Assembly (NCBI GenBank): GCA_015232395.1
Contig: JADFZT010000052.1
Location: 1,523-35,574, forward strand
DNA from: Magnetococcales bacterium
GTDB taxonomy: Bacteria > Pseudomonadota > Magnetococcia > Magnetococcales > JADFZT01
DNA length: 34,052 nt
Reading direction: 5' to 3'
This document shows, piece by piece, positions 15,964 to 23,690 of this stretch. The position numbers and the translations under genes were made by a program. The notes below the pieces were generated by a model. It did no database searches and was not told the origin of the DNA. It saw only the letters and a list, made by a program, of their open reading frames with translations. Numbering within the stretch: the first letter of the stretch is position 1; the number at the start of each line of letters is the position of its first letter.

Positions 15964-16386
15964 TCACCTCCAAATGAGATGGGACATCAGATAGATGGTC
16001 ACACCGGTAACAGAAACATAGAGCCAAATGGGAAAAGTCCATTTGGCCAACCGCCGGTGTATCTCAAATCGCTCCGAAAGGGCCAGCCAAGCCGTCACTG
16101 GTACCAACAGCAGAATCACTGCGGCTAAAACAACGTGGGTAGCCAGGATGGTAAAATAGACCGGCCTCACCCACCCCTCCCCCTGGAAAGGCTGAAAACC
16201 GACCTCAAAATGGTAGTAGAAGTAGAACACCAAAAAAAGTGCCGAAGCCCCCATGCCGATCATCATGAAACGTCGATGGGCTTCACGATTCCCGGCACGG
16301 ATGTGGCGGTAGGCGATAAAAATGGCTGTGGCAGCAGCGATATTCAAAAAGGCGTTGACGTGTACAAGAGCCAAAACCGAACCCAT
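15964..16386 (-). CDS. DUF420 family membrane protein (CtaM/YozB-like)
   Basis: A 140-residue integral membrane protein with four helices (about 1-24, 39-58, 76-101 and 116-138). The sequence follows the DUF420 pattern closely: LFLVFYFYYHFEVG, then GWVRPVYFTILATHVVLAA and a C-terminal AKWTFPIWLYVSVTGVTIYL. Conserved histidines at the membrane faces suggest metal or heme handling. The family member CtaM in Staphylococcus is needed for maturation of a heme-copper oxidase, so a respiratory-oxidase assembly role is likely by family knowledge. No oxidase genes are in the window. AAGGAAG precedes the ATG at good spacing. The 84 bases to the kinase gene downstream leave co-transcription possible. 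Confidence 0.85.
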   Translation of the reverse strand: MGSVLALVHVNAFLNIAAATAIFIAYRHIRAGNREAHRRFMMIGMGASALFLVFYFYYHFEVGFQPFQGEGWVRPVYFTILATHVVLAAVILLLVPVTAWLALSERFEIHRRLAKWTFPIWLYVSVTGVTIYLMSHLIWR

Positions 16387-16567
16387 GGCAGCACTTCCTT
16401 GATAGGGTTAAACGCTATCCCCCAAGATTCAGAACCACGCTCCCTGGAAAAAAAAACTGGGATCTGCCTCTTTTTAGGACAACGGATGGACGACAGACAT
16501 TAAAAAAAGCCCCCAGCCATGACCTGATGACAACAGCCTGAAGCCCGTCGCAACAGGTTACACACTA

Positions 16568-16583
16568 TGGCTGAATTCAGCCA
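16568..16583. promoter_or_regulatory. 16-bp perfect palindrome, possible operator
   Basis: TGGCTGAATTCAGCCA reads the same on both strands with no spacer. It lies 185 bases upstream of the DUF420 start and about 390 bases upstream of the coiled-coil start. One such palindrome is expected about every 65 kb by chance, so position is the only support for a regulatory role. Confidence 0.25.
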
Positions 16584-16770
16584 ACACGGCTAACAATGGT
16601 TTCCCATCAGCCCCAGAGATTTCACTGACCAGAATATTTTAAAGGGGCGGAAAAACAGACCTTTGGCTGCTCTGCTGAAAGAAACCCTGTTTCAGGTTCC
16701 AGGGAGCAACGTGCCATCCTGTTCAATTTTTTCACCCCCCGCAACACTTTTTTCCTGAATAGTGGCTGTT

Positions 16771-16798
16771 TTGACCAGATCGCGCTGGACAATATGCA
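16771..16798 (+). promoter_or_regulatory. possible sigma-70 promoter of the coiled-coil gene
   Basis: TTGACC (16771-16776) and TATGCA (16793-16798) are spaced by 16 bases, about 155 bases before the start codon at 16954. The -10 box is weak. Confidence 0.3.
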
Positions 16799-16953
16799 GG
16801 GCTGGGGGCACTATTATCGGGCATCTCTGTAGTCGCAGGAAAAAGTGATTATTGTCGTCCAAACCAGACTATTGGCGGGGGCGAAACCGGGCAGCGCCCG
16901 AAAATAGACCGATCGGGAGGAATAGCGATCCCTTCCGAGGCCAGGAGGAAATC

Positions 16954-17499
16954 ATGGGAAAAAAATCCAAGAAGGGGGATGAACCCAGCGGCAAGATTCT
17001 GGGACGTCTGGAAGATCAGACCAAAGAGCTTCTCGATCAGCTCTCTGCCCGCCAGGCAGCCTTACTGCGTAAAATCGCTGCCCAGGAGCAGGAAAACAAC
17101 GAACAGCTGGAACAACTCTCCAACCGCAACAGAGCCCTCCTGGGCAAGGTCGCCGAACAGGAAGGACAATTGGAGCAACTCGCAGGCCGCAACGACGCCC
17201 TGCGGCACAAGGTGGCTGAAGGAGAAGGAGAGACCGACCAGCTGTCCGAACGCAACGCGGCCCTCCTACGCAAATTTGCCGACCAGGAAAAGCAGCTGGA
17301 CCAACTTGCCGAACGCAACGCAGCCCTCCTGCGCAAAGTTTCCGATCAAGGCCAACAGCTCTCGGATCGCAACGATGCCCTGCTCAAAAAAGTATCCGCA
17401 CTGGAAGAGCACTCTCAACAGCTGGCTGATCGCAACGATGCCATTCTACGCAAGCTGAAATCGATGACACCTGCAGGCGATTGGGAAAACGAAAACTGA
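16954..17499 (+). CDS. coiled-coil protein built of 21-residue repeats
   Basis: A 181-residue, highly charged protein with no membrane segment and no signal peptide. The start at 16954 (MGKKSKKGDEP) has a consensus AGGAGG at 16943-16948; an upstream in-frame ATG at 16852 has none. After a basic N-terminus, seven units centre on QLxxRNxALLxKV, for example QLSERNAALLRKFADQEK and QLAERNAALLRKVSDQ. The usual spacing is 21 residues (three heptads), with one unit of 25 and one of 18. Leu/Ala/Val at heptad core positions predict a long parallel coiled coil, broken by the regularly placed RN pair. The function is unknown; a structural rod or scaffold is the modest inference. A strong hairpin follows at 17536-17567. 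Confidence 0.82.
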   Translation: MGKKSKKGDEPSGKILGRLEDQTKELLDQLSARQAALLRKIAAQEQENNEQLEQLSNRNRALLGKVAEQEGQLEQLAGRNDALRHKVAEGEGETDQLSERNAALLRKFADQEKQLDQLAERNAALLRKVSDQGQQLSDRNDALLKKVSALEEHSQQLADRNDAILRKLKSMTPAGDWENEN

Positions 17500-17535
17500 A
17501 ACCAAGGTTCGAAAAAAACGCACCCTGCAAACAAA

Positions 17536-17567
17536 GCCCCCCTGTTGGGCCCATCCCATCAGGGGGC
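17536..17567 (+). terminator. strong hairpin after the coiled-coil gene
   Basis: CCCCCTG (17538-17544) pairs with CAGGGGG (17560-17566). After a T/T mismatch, TGGG pairs with CCCA around a CCCAT loop, and an outer G-C pair closes the stem. No T-run follows, so termination would need Rho or another factor. Confidence 0.5.
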
Positions 17568-17758
17568 AAATGCATGATCTCACAGGGACGTGAGGTCCCC
17601 ACCACGCAAACCGGGATGTCGACGACCCAACGGCTTGGAGTCTTGCCGATTTTGCTCCAAGAAACCCCTGTTTTATCTCAAGAAAAATCGATCAAAAAAG
17701 CAGTTTCAGCCCAAAAATTCCCCGACCAACAGGCTCTTAAGACAGCGCAACCAAACCC

Positions 17759-18406
17759 TCACCAGCTCCGAGGGGTAAAATCCCCATCGTTGGCCAGGGC
17801 AACACTTTCTCCGGACTGAACAATCACAAAAAGCCCCTGACCCCGGGCGTAGGATTCGGCCTTTTCATCAGAAACAATCCCCGCCACCGCCCCCATCACC
17901 CGATAGCCATGGTATTGGGGGAAAAAGCCCTTGAACGCTTCGAGCCGTTGCAAATGGTCCCGCACATCAGCGACCGTCAGAGTGGATTTAACCTCCACCA
18001 GTACCACCGCTTCCCGATTGACAACCAGAATATCCACCTCCATATTGCTGCCGTCATCCCGCTTGCCCTTGACCCTTTGGGCAACCTGATGCACCGGAAT
18101 CCCCCACTGGGCAAACAGGGTTTCACACCCCGGAGCCACCAGATTTTCGACAAATTGACCCCACTTGCTGGTGAGCCCACCGATCTGACGGGCCAAATCT
18201 CCCAGTACCCGGTCGGTTTCCCTCCGGGATTCAAGGTTCATCCGCTCCATCTTTTCCTGGGATTCACGGAACATTCGATCCGTCTCCTGAAACTTCCGAT
18301 CCGTCTCCGCAAACTTCCGATCCGTTTCCGCACTCCTGAGGCGGTTTTCCTGGATCGTTTCCTGGAGTAATTTCCAAACACTTTCAAAAGTCGCCGTTTC
18401 ACTCAT
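17759..18406 (-). CDS. PD-(D/E)XK nuclease-superfamily protein with heptad-repeat arm (DUF3782-like)
   Basis: A 215-residue protein. Residues 1-75 form a coiled-coil arm with the heptad ETDRKF repeated (AETDRKFAETDRKFQETDRM); the C-terminal part begins GGLTSKWGQFVENLVAPG. The pattern EVDILVVNREAVVLVEVKST, with Asp and a following Glu-x-Lys, matches the core of the PD-(D/E)XK fold, and a conserved upstream Glu (FVENL) may complete the site. Such proteins are often multi-copy and uncharacterised in cyanobacteria and some proteobacteria. Nuclease activity is possible, but no DNA target or partner is visible. AGGAG lies eight bases before ATG 18404-18406. The heptads are also 21-bp DNA repeats. 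Confidence 0.8.
   Translation of the reverse strand: MSETATFESVWKLLQETIQENRLRSAETDRKFAETDRKFQETDRMFRESQEKMERMNLESRRETDRVLGDLARQIGGLTSKWGQFVENLVAPGCETLFAQWGIPVHQVAQRVKGKRDDGSNMEVDILVVNREAVVLVEVKSTLTVADVRDHLQRLEAFKGFFPQYHGYRVMGAVAGIVSDEKAESYARGQGLFVIVQSGESVALANDGDFTPRSW
18271..18333. repeat. three 21-bp tandem repeats inside the PD-(D/E)XK-like gene
   Basis: Units at 18271-18291, 18292-18312 and 18313-18333 have the form ACTTCCGATCCGTCTCCGCA plus one base and encode the ETDRKF heptads. Units two and three differ at two positions, consistent with recent in-frame duplication. Confidence 0.85.
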
Positions 18407-18616
18407 CGAAGGGGCTCCTGATCGTCAAAGTTCGGGCTCTCTACTATCCTACTGGATTCACGCCCATCTTGAAATAAGGAAATATCCTTGCATTTCAATG
18501 CGCAACGTCAAAACCCTCTCTAACCATCCCCAAATCGGATAAAAACCTGCTGACAACTAAATATCCTGTCCTTTTTTATTCCGAACGCCTACCATCAATG
18601 CTTCAATGCCCCCCTC

Positions 18617-19066
18617 TTACATACGACTACGCATCCGGGAGGTGGTTCGGTTCAGACGGTGGATGAGTATTTCAATGATGTGGTCCTTGATTTTTTCCCG
18701 AATTTCGGTCCCCAGGCGCTTCATCAAATCCTGATCCAATTCCAACACCACCACCTCACCATCAGCCACCACACTGGTACTTCTGGGAGAGTCGGTCAGG
18801 AAAGCCATCTCCCCGAAAAATTCTCCGGGGCCCAAGCGGGCAATTTCAGCGCGCCTTTTGAGAATGGTGACGTGACCGATCAAAAGAATGAAAAAGGAGG
18901 TGTCCCGGCTGCCTTCCATGATGATCTGGGAGCCGTTGCGGTAGGTATGAAAATTGGTGGAGTGGCCGGAGAGCCGCTTTTTTTCGTAACCGGAAAGACG
19001 CTCGAAAAATTCCAGCCCTGCCATCAAGGCGATCACTTTTTGTCGATCCAGCCTGGTTTGTGCCAT
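18617..19066 (-). CDS. cyclic nucleotide-binding domain protein
   Basis: A 149-residue protein that is essentially one cNMP-binding (CAP-type) beta-roll. After an N-terminal helix (KVIALMAGLEFFERLSGYEK), the roll has IIMEGSRDTSFFILLIGHV and the phosphate-binding cassette FFGEMAFLTDSPRSTSVVA. In that cassette Glu and the Arg-Ser pair are the expected ligands for cAMP or cGMP. There is no helix-turn-helix after the final helix, so it is not a Crp-type regulator. It may act as a stand-alone sensor or a partner of another protein. The C-terminus ends in a basic RTTSRMRSRM. AGGAGAGTGAGG precedes ATG 19064-19066. Confidence 0.87.
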   Translation of the reverse strand: MAQTRLDRQKVIALMAGLEFFERLSGYEKKRLSGHSTNFHTYRNGSQIIMEGSRDTSFFILLIGHVTILKRRAEIARLGPGEFFGEMAFLTDSPRSTSVVADGEVVVLELDQDLMKRLGTEIREKIKDHIIEILIHRLNRTTSRMRSRM

Positions 19067-19207
19067 TGCCTCACTCTCCTGGAATCTCCCGGATACCCAT
19101 CCCTCACGCCTTTATCAAAGCTCAACCCAGCCCGGCCTGACCAGATGATTTAGCCAACCTGCCCGGCCCGTGTCAATTGGCTCGACTCACCCGTGCATCC
19201 GAGAGTC

Positions 19208-19630
19208 TCAGCCGCCACCCAAAAGCCGTCGGTGCTCCACCATCAGGCAGAGATCCTGAACGCTACGCAGCCCCCCCCGCAGGGCGACCTTCATGGCATC
19301 TTCATTGACAATGCCTGATTGCAGCCACAACAGTCCGGCACCAATGGCCACAGCTCCATGGGCGATAGGGGGGGTCTGATCGGCACGGCGGAAAACATCG
19401 ACGATATCCACTGCGACATCTCCGGGAATTTCCTTCAGGGAGGGATAGCTTTTTTCCCCGAATATCTCCATTCCCCCCGGGCGAATGGGAATGATGCGGT
19501 AGCCGGCCTGTTGCAGATAGTGGGCCACCCGATAGGAGGCGCGACCGGGTTTGGGGGAGAGACCCACCACGGCTATCACTTTGGCCGCTTGTAGAATTCG
19601 GGTCATGGTCGTGTCATCGAGGGTATTCAT
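19208..19630 (-). CDS. CoA-binding domain protein (YccU type)
   Basis: A 140-residue Rossmann-fold protein. VIAVVGLSPKPGRASYRVAHYLQ is the nucleotide-binding strand-loop-helix; IIPIRPGGMEIFGEKSYPSL, then VDIVDVFRR, and a C-terminal LCLMVEHRRL complete the CoA_binding_2 pattern. Family members bind CoA and have no settled role. The frame is open to 19789, but ATG 19628-19630 is chosen because AGGAG lies about 11 bases upstream and the length equals that of the family. It forms a loose minus-strand series with the cNMP-binding gene. Confidence 0.85.
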   Translation of the reverse strand: MNTLDDTTMTRILQAAKVIAVVGLSPKPGRASYRVAHYLQQAGYRIIPIRPGGMEIFGEKSYPSLKEIPGDVAVDIVDVFRRADQTPPIAHGAVAIGAGLLWLQSGIVNEDAMKVALRGGLRSVQDLCLMVEHRRLLGGG

Positions 19631-19899
19631 GGAAGTTAATCTCCTGGGATTCGTGTAGATAGCCAAAAAAGACCGACTGGCAAGATCGTTTTGGCTTAAA
19701 CATCTCCACCGGAGGTCTCCCACCGATGGGGCTTTGCCAGAGATCTCATTGTGACGGCATTCCCGGCTTTGCTTTACGTTCCATGCCAACAGCCATCCTG
19801 GCTATCTGTCTGTTTGGCAAAAATGACAGGCCTTTTGGTAAAATGGAAAGCCCGCTGACAGGATGGCTGCCAGCTGCTCTCACGCCTTCCCTGTCACCG

Positions 19900-21036
19900 T
19901 CAATTGCACTCCTTGCGACCACTTTCCAGGCCTCCGATGGTCCAAAAAACCCGATCCTCCCCCGTGGGGGTATGGACCAGCCTGAATCGGCTGGAGACAC
20001 AGAGGGGGTGGCCATCACCGGTACGCAAGGGAAGAGAAATTTTCTCCAGGGTGCCGCAATTTTGCAGCAGCACCGTCACCGCATGCCACAGCTGTGGATC
20101 GGTGGAAAAGGCCGAAACACTCCGCCCCACCCAGCTCTCCGCATCCAGCCCCAACGCTTTGGCCCCTTTTTCGTTCAAAGCCAAAATCCGGTGCTCCCCG
20201 TCGGGCTCGAACCAGATGGCTGGTTGTTCGATATCCTCCGGGTTCATCACTGCCCGCCGGGAGTGGGCGGAATGGCTCATCTGTCGCAAAATATCGGTTT
20301 GAGTCAAAAGACCGATCAACGTCCCATCCGGGGTAAGAACCGGAACCCGTCTGTGTCCGGTTTTTTTGAAAAAATCCACCGCATAAAGCAGGTCCCGATC
20401 CGGCTCGATGGTGATGGGATCCGAGCGCATGATGGATTCAACACGCGCCTCGGGCTGCCAGTTGCCCGAGACCCAATGGCGCAAAACATCCCCCTCGGTC
20501 ACCATGCCCGCAAGCCCGGTCTCGCCCTCTTTTTGCAGCAAAATACAACCCAAATGGCGTGAGACCACCTCTCGGGCCGCCGCCATGCAGGTGAAGGGCA
20601 AGGTCACGATGGCGGATTTTTTTCCGAGAATATCCTGCACACGATAGTGGGAGAGCAGTTTGGAGCGGGGCAGCGCTGTGAGGATCTGCTTCTCCATGAT
20701 CCCGCCGGAGAGCAGTTCATCTTCGTTCATCACCGGAAAACGGCGAAAACGGCGCTGGTTGTAGAGTTTCAGGAGTTCCTGGCACTGGGTATCTTCATGG
20801 ACCACCTGGGGGGAAGAAATGGGCAGATCCCGAATGAAGGTGGTGTGGGGATCCCGGCCCCGGACCAGCCATTTGAGCAGATCAAACTCGGTCACCAGCC
20901 CGGTCAGGGCCATATTGTCGAGCACAACCGCAAAACCGGGAGCCTGCTGGACCATGCGGCGAGCTGCCTCCATGAGGGTCACACTGGGCGAGAGGGTGGC
21001 AACATCGGGGAACATGCATTGGCGGACGACGCTCAT
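19900..21036 (-). CDS. four-CBS-domain protein with C-terminal PAS-like domain
   Basis: A 378-residue soluble protein. Four CBS motifs follow one another (about 5-60, 70-126, 131-190 and 198-254), each ending in a pattern like GLVTEFDLLKWL, MVTEGDVLRHW or LIGLLTQTDILRQM. They would build two Bateman modules that usually bind adenine nucleotides. Residues about 270-370 (HRILALNEKGAKALGLDAES onwards) look like a PAS domain with LEKISLPLRTGDGHPLCVSS. No output domain such as a kinase, GGDEF or transporter is attached, so it may regulate another protein by contact. It is divergent from kdsD with 155 bases between. Confidence 0.85.
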   Translation of the reverse strand: MSVVRQCMFPDVATLSPSVTLMEAARRMVQQAPGFAVVLDNMALTGLVTEFDLLKWLVRGRDPHTTFIRDLPISSPQVVHEDTQCQELLKLYNQRRFRRFPVMNEDELLSGGIMEKQILTALPRSKLLSHYRVQDILGKKSAIVTLPFTCMAAAREVVSRHLGCILLQKEGETGLAGMVTEGDVLRHWVSGNWQPEARVESIMRSDPITIEPDRDLLYAVDFFKKTGHRRVPVLTPDGTLIGLLTQTDILRQMSHSAHSRRAVMNPEDIEQPAIWFEPDGEHRILALNEKGAKALGLDAESWVGRSVSAFSTDPQLWHAVTVLLQNCGTLEKISLPLRTGDGHPLCVSSRFRLVHTPTGEDRVFWTIGGLESGRKECN

Positions 21037-21191
21037 TTTTTCTAGAGACCTTTTTTGTCTGATTGGCAGATTTTCTCTGATTGGCGGTGGTAACCTGTCT
21101 GGAATAGACTATTATGTTGTAAATTGCTTCAAGTTTCCCTGTTTTTTTTTGAGGTTCGTCTTGACTCCCCTTTGAGTGACCACTGACCGGT

Positions 21192-22145
21192 ATGCTGGAA
21201 CAAGCCAAAAACACCCTGCGATTGGAAGCCCAATCGATACTCGCCATGGCCGAGCGCCTGGATGAACGATTCCTGCGTGCGGTAGAGATTCTTTTTGCCT
21301 GCCGAGGTCGTGTGGTCGTCACCGGCATGGGCAAGTCGGGACTCATCGGGGCCAAACTCGCAGCCACTCTCGCCTCCACCGGTACCCCGGCCTTTTTTCT
21401 CCATCCCGCTGAAGGGAGTCATGGGGATATCGGCATGGTGACCAACCGGGATGTGGTCATAGCCCTCTCCAACAGCGGCGAAACCTGGGAGGTCAACGCT
21501 CTCTTGCCGGTGATCAAACGTCTGGGGGTTCCCCTGATCGGCCTGGTGGGCCATATCCACTCCACCCTGGGGCGGATGAGCGAGGTGGCGTTGGATGTTT
21601 CGGTCGCCCAAGAGGCCTGTCCGTTGGGGCTGGCCCCCACCTGTTCCACCACGGCGGCCCTGGCCATGGGGGATGCCCTGGCGGTTTCATTATTGGAGCG
21701 TCGGGAGTTTCGCTCTGATCAATTCGCCCTCCTCCATCCAGGTGGCAGTCTGGGTAAAAGGCTCCTGCTCCGGGTCGCTGATGTCATGCATGAGAAGGAA
21801 AAAATTCCTTTGGTGGATCAAGCCGCCACCATGCACCAGGCGATCCTGGTGATGACGGCCAAACGCTTCGGCATGACCGGCGTGACCAACGGCCACGACC
21901 GGGTGGTGGGGATCATCACCGACGGCGATCTGCGCCGGGGGCTGGAAGGGGGCGAGGCTCTGCTCTCAAAACAGGCCCGTGAATTGATGACCCCCGACCC
22001 CAAAACCATCAACCCGGAAGCGTTGGCGGTGGAGGCGGTCAAATCCATGGAGGAGTCCCGCATCACCAGCCTTTTCGTCATGGATCAGGATAAACTGGTG
22101 GGGCTGATTCATCTCCACGATCTTTTGGCAGCGGGGTTGATGTGA
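21192..22145 (+). CDS. kdsD: D-arabinose 5-phosphate isomerase
   Basis: A 317-residue enzyme that converts ribulose 5-phosphate to arabinose 5-phosphate, the first step to Kdo for LPS. The SIS domain (about 30-165) has VVVTGMGKSGLIGAKLAATL, HPAEGSHGDIGMVT and ALSNSGETWEV. TCSTTAALAMGDALAVSLLE and FALLHPGGSLGKRLL follow, as in KdsD. Two CBS domains occupy about 195-317 (GIITDGDLRRGL, then a closing LVGLIHLHDLLAAGL). Length and order agree with E. coli KdsD. It opens the LPS block and is followed by kdsC after 37 bases. No clear ribosome site precedes ATG 21192. Confidence 0.94.
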   Translation: MLEQAKNTLRLEAQSILAMAERLDERFLRAVEILFACRGRVVVTGMGKSGLIGAKLAATLASTGTPAFFLHPAEGSHGDIGMVTNRDVVIALSNSGETWEVNALLPVIKRLGVPLIGLVGHIHSTLGRMSEVALDVSVAQEACPLGLAPTCSTTAALAMGDALAVSLLERREFRSDQFALLHPGGSLGKRLLLRVADVMHEKEKIPLVDQAATMHQAILVMTAKRFGMTGVTNGHDRVVGIITDGDLRRGLEGGEALLSKQARELMTPDPKTINPEALAVEAVKSMEESRITSLFVMDQDKLVGLIHLHDLLAAGLM

Positions 22146-22182
22146 CACTTTTCCAATCACCGAAATCCATCAGGAGGCCCCT

Positions 22183-22728
22183 GTGAGCTCCCCCTGGCCT
22201 GCGACATTGCTCAACCGCGCCCGTCGAATCCGCCTGGTAGCCCTGGATGTGGATGGGGTTTTGACCGATGGCGGTCTCTATCTCAACGATGACGGAGTGC
22301 AGATGAAACGCTTTTATGTCGGCGACGGCATGGGCATTCGCCTGCTGCTGGATGCGGGCATCTCCGTCGGTTTCATCACCGCCCGCCACTCCCGCCTGGT
22401 GGAGCTGAGAGCCCGGGAATTAAATCTCTCCTTCTGTCACCAGGACGTCAAAAACAAATGGGCCCGACTCAGCCATGAAATGAAACAACAGGGTATCGAC
22501 GCGGCCGATTGCGCCTATATGGGGGACGATCTGGTGGATCTCCCGGTACTCACCCGGGTGGGATTCGCCGCAGCCCCGGCAGATGCCCGGCCCCAGGTGT
22601 GCTCACGGGTCCACTGGGTCGCCAGCCTGGGAGGTGGACGGGGAGCGGTTCGAGAGATGGCCGAAGGCATTCTCCAGGCCCAGGGTGCCTGGGAAGCCAT
22701 TTTAAAGGCGATGGTGGAAAAGCGATGA
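22183..22728 (+). CDS. kdsC: 3-deoxy-D-manno-octulosonate 8-phosphate phosphatase
   Basis: A 181-residue HAD-family phosphatase that releases phosphate from Kdo-8-phosphate. LVALDVDGVLTDGGLYL holds nucleophile Asp22 and acid Asp24; FYVGDGMGIRLLLDAG, then FITARHS and YMGDDLVDLPVL, are standard KdsC elements, and the C-terminal GGGRGAVREMAEGIL covers the active site of the next subunit in the tetramer. The start is GTG 22183, with AGGAGG five bases before it (22172-22177). Its stop overlaps an ATG (ATGA at 22725-22728). Confidence 0.93.
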   Translation: MSSPWPATLLNRARRIRLVALDVDGVLTDGGLYLNDDGVQMKRFYVGDGMGIRLLLDAGISVGFITARHSRLVELRARELNLSFCHQDVKNKWARLSHEMKQQGIDAADCAYMGDDLVDLPVLTRVGFAAAPADARPQVCSRVHWVASLGGGRGAVREMAEGILQAQGAWEAILKAMVEKR

Positions 22729-22982
22729 CGGATACCGCTAAAACCAAGCCACCCCCCCACTTCCAAATGCGCCAGCAAATGCTCCGGGAGCCATTCAAGG
22801 GAAGTGCTGGAAGGGATGGTCGCAACAACGCGACTACAATCGAAAAAAGTGTGAACAAAAACGTGGATGGGGATACCCATACCTATCCCCTGAGCCATCG
22901 TTGCAGTCGGGTCCGGAGTTGCCATCACCGAGCCCTGCCCGCGTTACGAGGAGAGGAGAGACGGTGCAAGGCCACCATCTGA
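22725..22982 (+). CDS. possible 85-residue protein between kdsC and lptC
   Basis: An open frame begins at the ATGA overlapping the kdsC stop and ends 19 bases inside lptC. The product (MTDTAKTKPPPHFQMRQQML and onward) is basic, with no membrane segment, signal or recognisable motif and a poor second half. Only the coupling to kdsC and the otherwise empty 235-base gap inside a compact operon support it. It could be a decayed gene or chance. Confidence 0.25.
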   Translation: MTDTAKTKPPPHFQMRQQMLREPFKGSAGRDGRNNATTIEKSVNKNVDGDTHTYPLSHRCSRVRSCHHRALPALRGEERRCKATI

Positions 22983-23539
22983 AATATCTCTTTCTGGCCT
23001 TTTCTCTCGGCATTGCCCTGACCATCGGCTGGTATCTCCAACGGCCCGTGGCCCTGGAAGCCAGGGATGGTTTGGAGATCCAGGCCAAGCTGGGAATCGA
23101 CGGCCCTCAGGTGACCGATATCCGGCTGGTGCAGTATGACGAAGAGCAGCGGACCAAATGGACCCTGACGGCTCCCAGCGCCGTGGAAGAGCCTGGAAAC
23201 CGCATCGTGGTCCAGGATCCCAGGCTCTCCATCTTTCGCAAACAGGGGTCTGAAATACGGGTCAGCGCCCATCAGGGGATCGTCGACAAAGCGACCAGGG
23301 AGATGACCTTCAGCCAGGAGGTACTGGTGGAAGATGGTGATACGGGCCGCCTCTCCACGGAACAGTTGCGATTTGATCCCGCCCAACGCATGCTTTATAC
23401 CGATCATAAGTTTCGCTTCAAAGGCCATGGCATGCACTTGGCCGGGGAAGGATTGACCCTGCTACAGGATGAACGGCTTCTCAAGGTGAAACAGCGGGTC
23501 AAAATGGTTATCCCGAACGGTTTGGGGGGGGCCGTCTAG
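22964..23539 (+). CDS. lptC: LPS export protein LptC
   Basis: A 191-residue bitopic inner-membrane protein of the Lpt bridge. One N-terminal helix (YLFLAFSLGIALTIGWYL) is followed by a periplasmic beta-jellyroll with QVTDIRLVQYDEEQRTKWTL, then IRVSAHQGIVDK and GDTGRLSTEQLRFDPAQRML, typical of LptC. I choose GTG 22964 because a doubled AGGAG (22949-22958) sits five bases upstream and the helix then starts at about residue 8; an ATG at 22901 would add 21 unlikely residues. It is the third certain gene of the kdsD-lptB block. The next gene lies beyond a minisatellite. Confidence 0.87.
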   Translation: MQGHHLKYLFLAFSLGIALTIGWYLQRPVALEARDGLEIQAKLGIDGPQVTDIRLVQYDEEQRTKWTLTAPSAVEEPGNRIVVQDPRLSIFRKQGSEIRVSAHQGIVDKATREMTFSQEVLVEDGDTGRLSTEQLRFDPAQRMLYTDHKFRFKGHGMHLAGEGLTLLQDERLLKVKQRVKMVIPNGLGGAV

Positions 23540-23545
23540 CGGTTC

Positions 23546-23675
23546 GGGCGGTCTGATCATTTGGGTAGTGGGCGGTCTGACGGTCTGGGATGCTCTGGCA
23601 ATTTGAGCGGTGTGACGGTTTGGAATGCTCTGACAATTTGGGCGGTCTGACAACTTGGGCAGTCTGACGGTTTGG
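23546..23675. repeat. minisatellite between lptC and lptA
   Basis: The gap is filled by variants of GGGCGGTCTGAC and TTTGGG. The clearest copies are two 35-base units at 23570-23604 and 23605-23639 (five mismatches), flanked by a shorter unit at 23546-23569 and a rearranged one from 23640. The last unit ends in TTTGGGGAG, which supplies the likely lptA ribosome site. Confidence 0.85.
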
Positions 23676-23690
23676 GGAGTTGGTTTAACC

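Larger units (their letters stand above)
16387..16953. other. 567-base divergent intergenic region
   Basis: No gene supported. It separates the DUF420 gene (minus) from the coiled-coil gene (plus). It contains a 16-bp perfect palindrome at 16568-16583, a small CTGAAA/TTTCAG hairpin near 16675-16695, and a possible promoter at 16771-16798. Confidence 0.55.

Noticed and set aside
23546-23690. CRISPR array
   Set aside because: The units are degenerate, directly abutting and of unequal length, without unique spacers or cas genes; it is a minisatellite.
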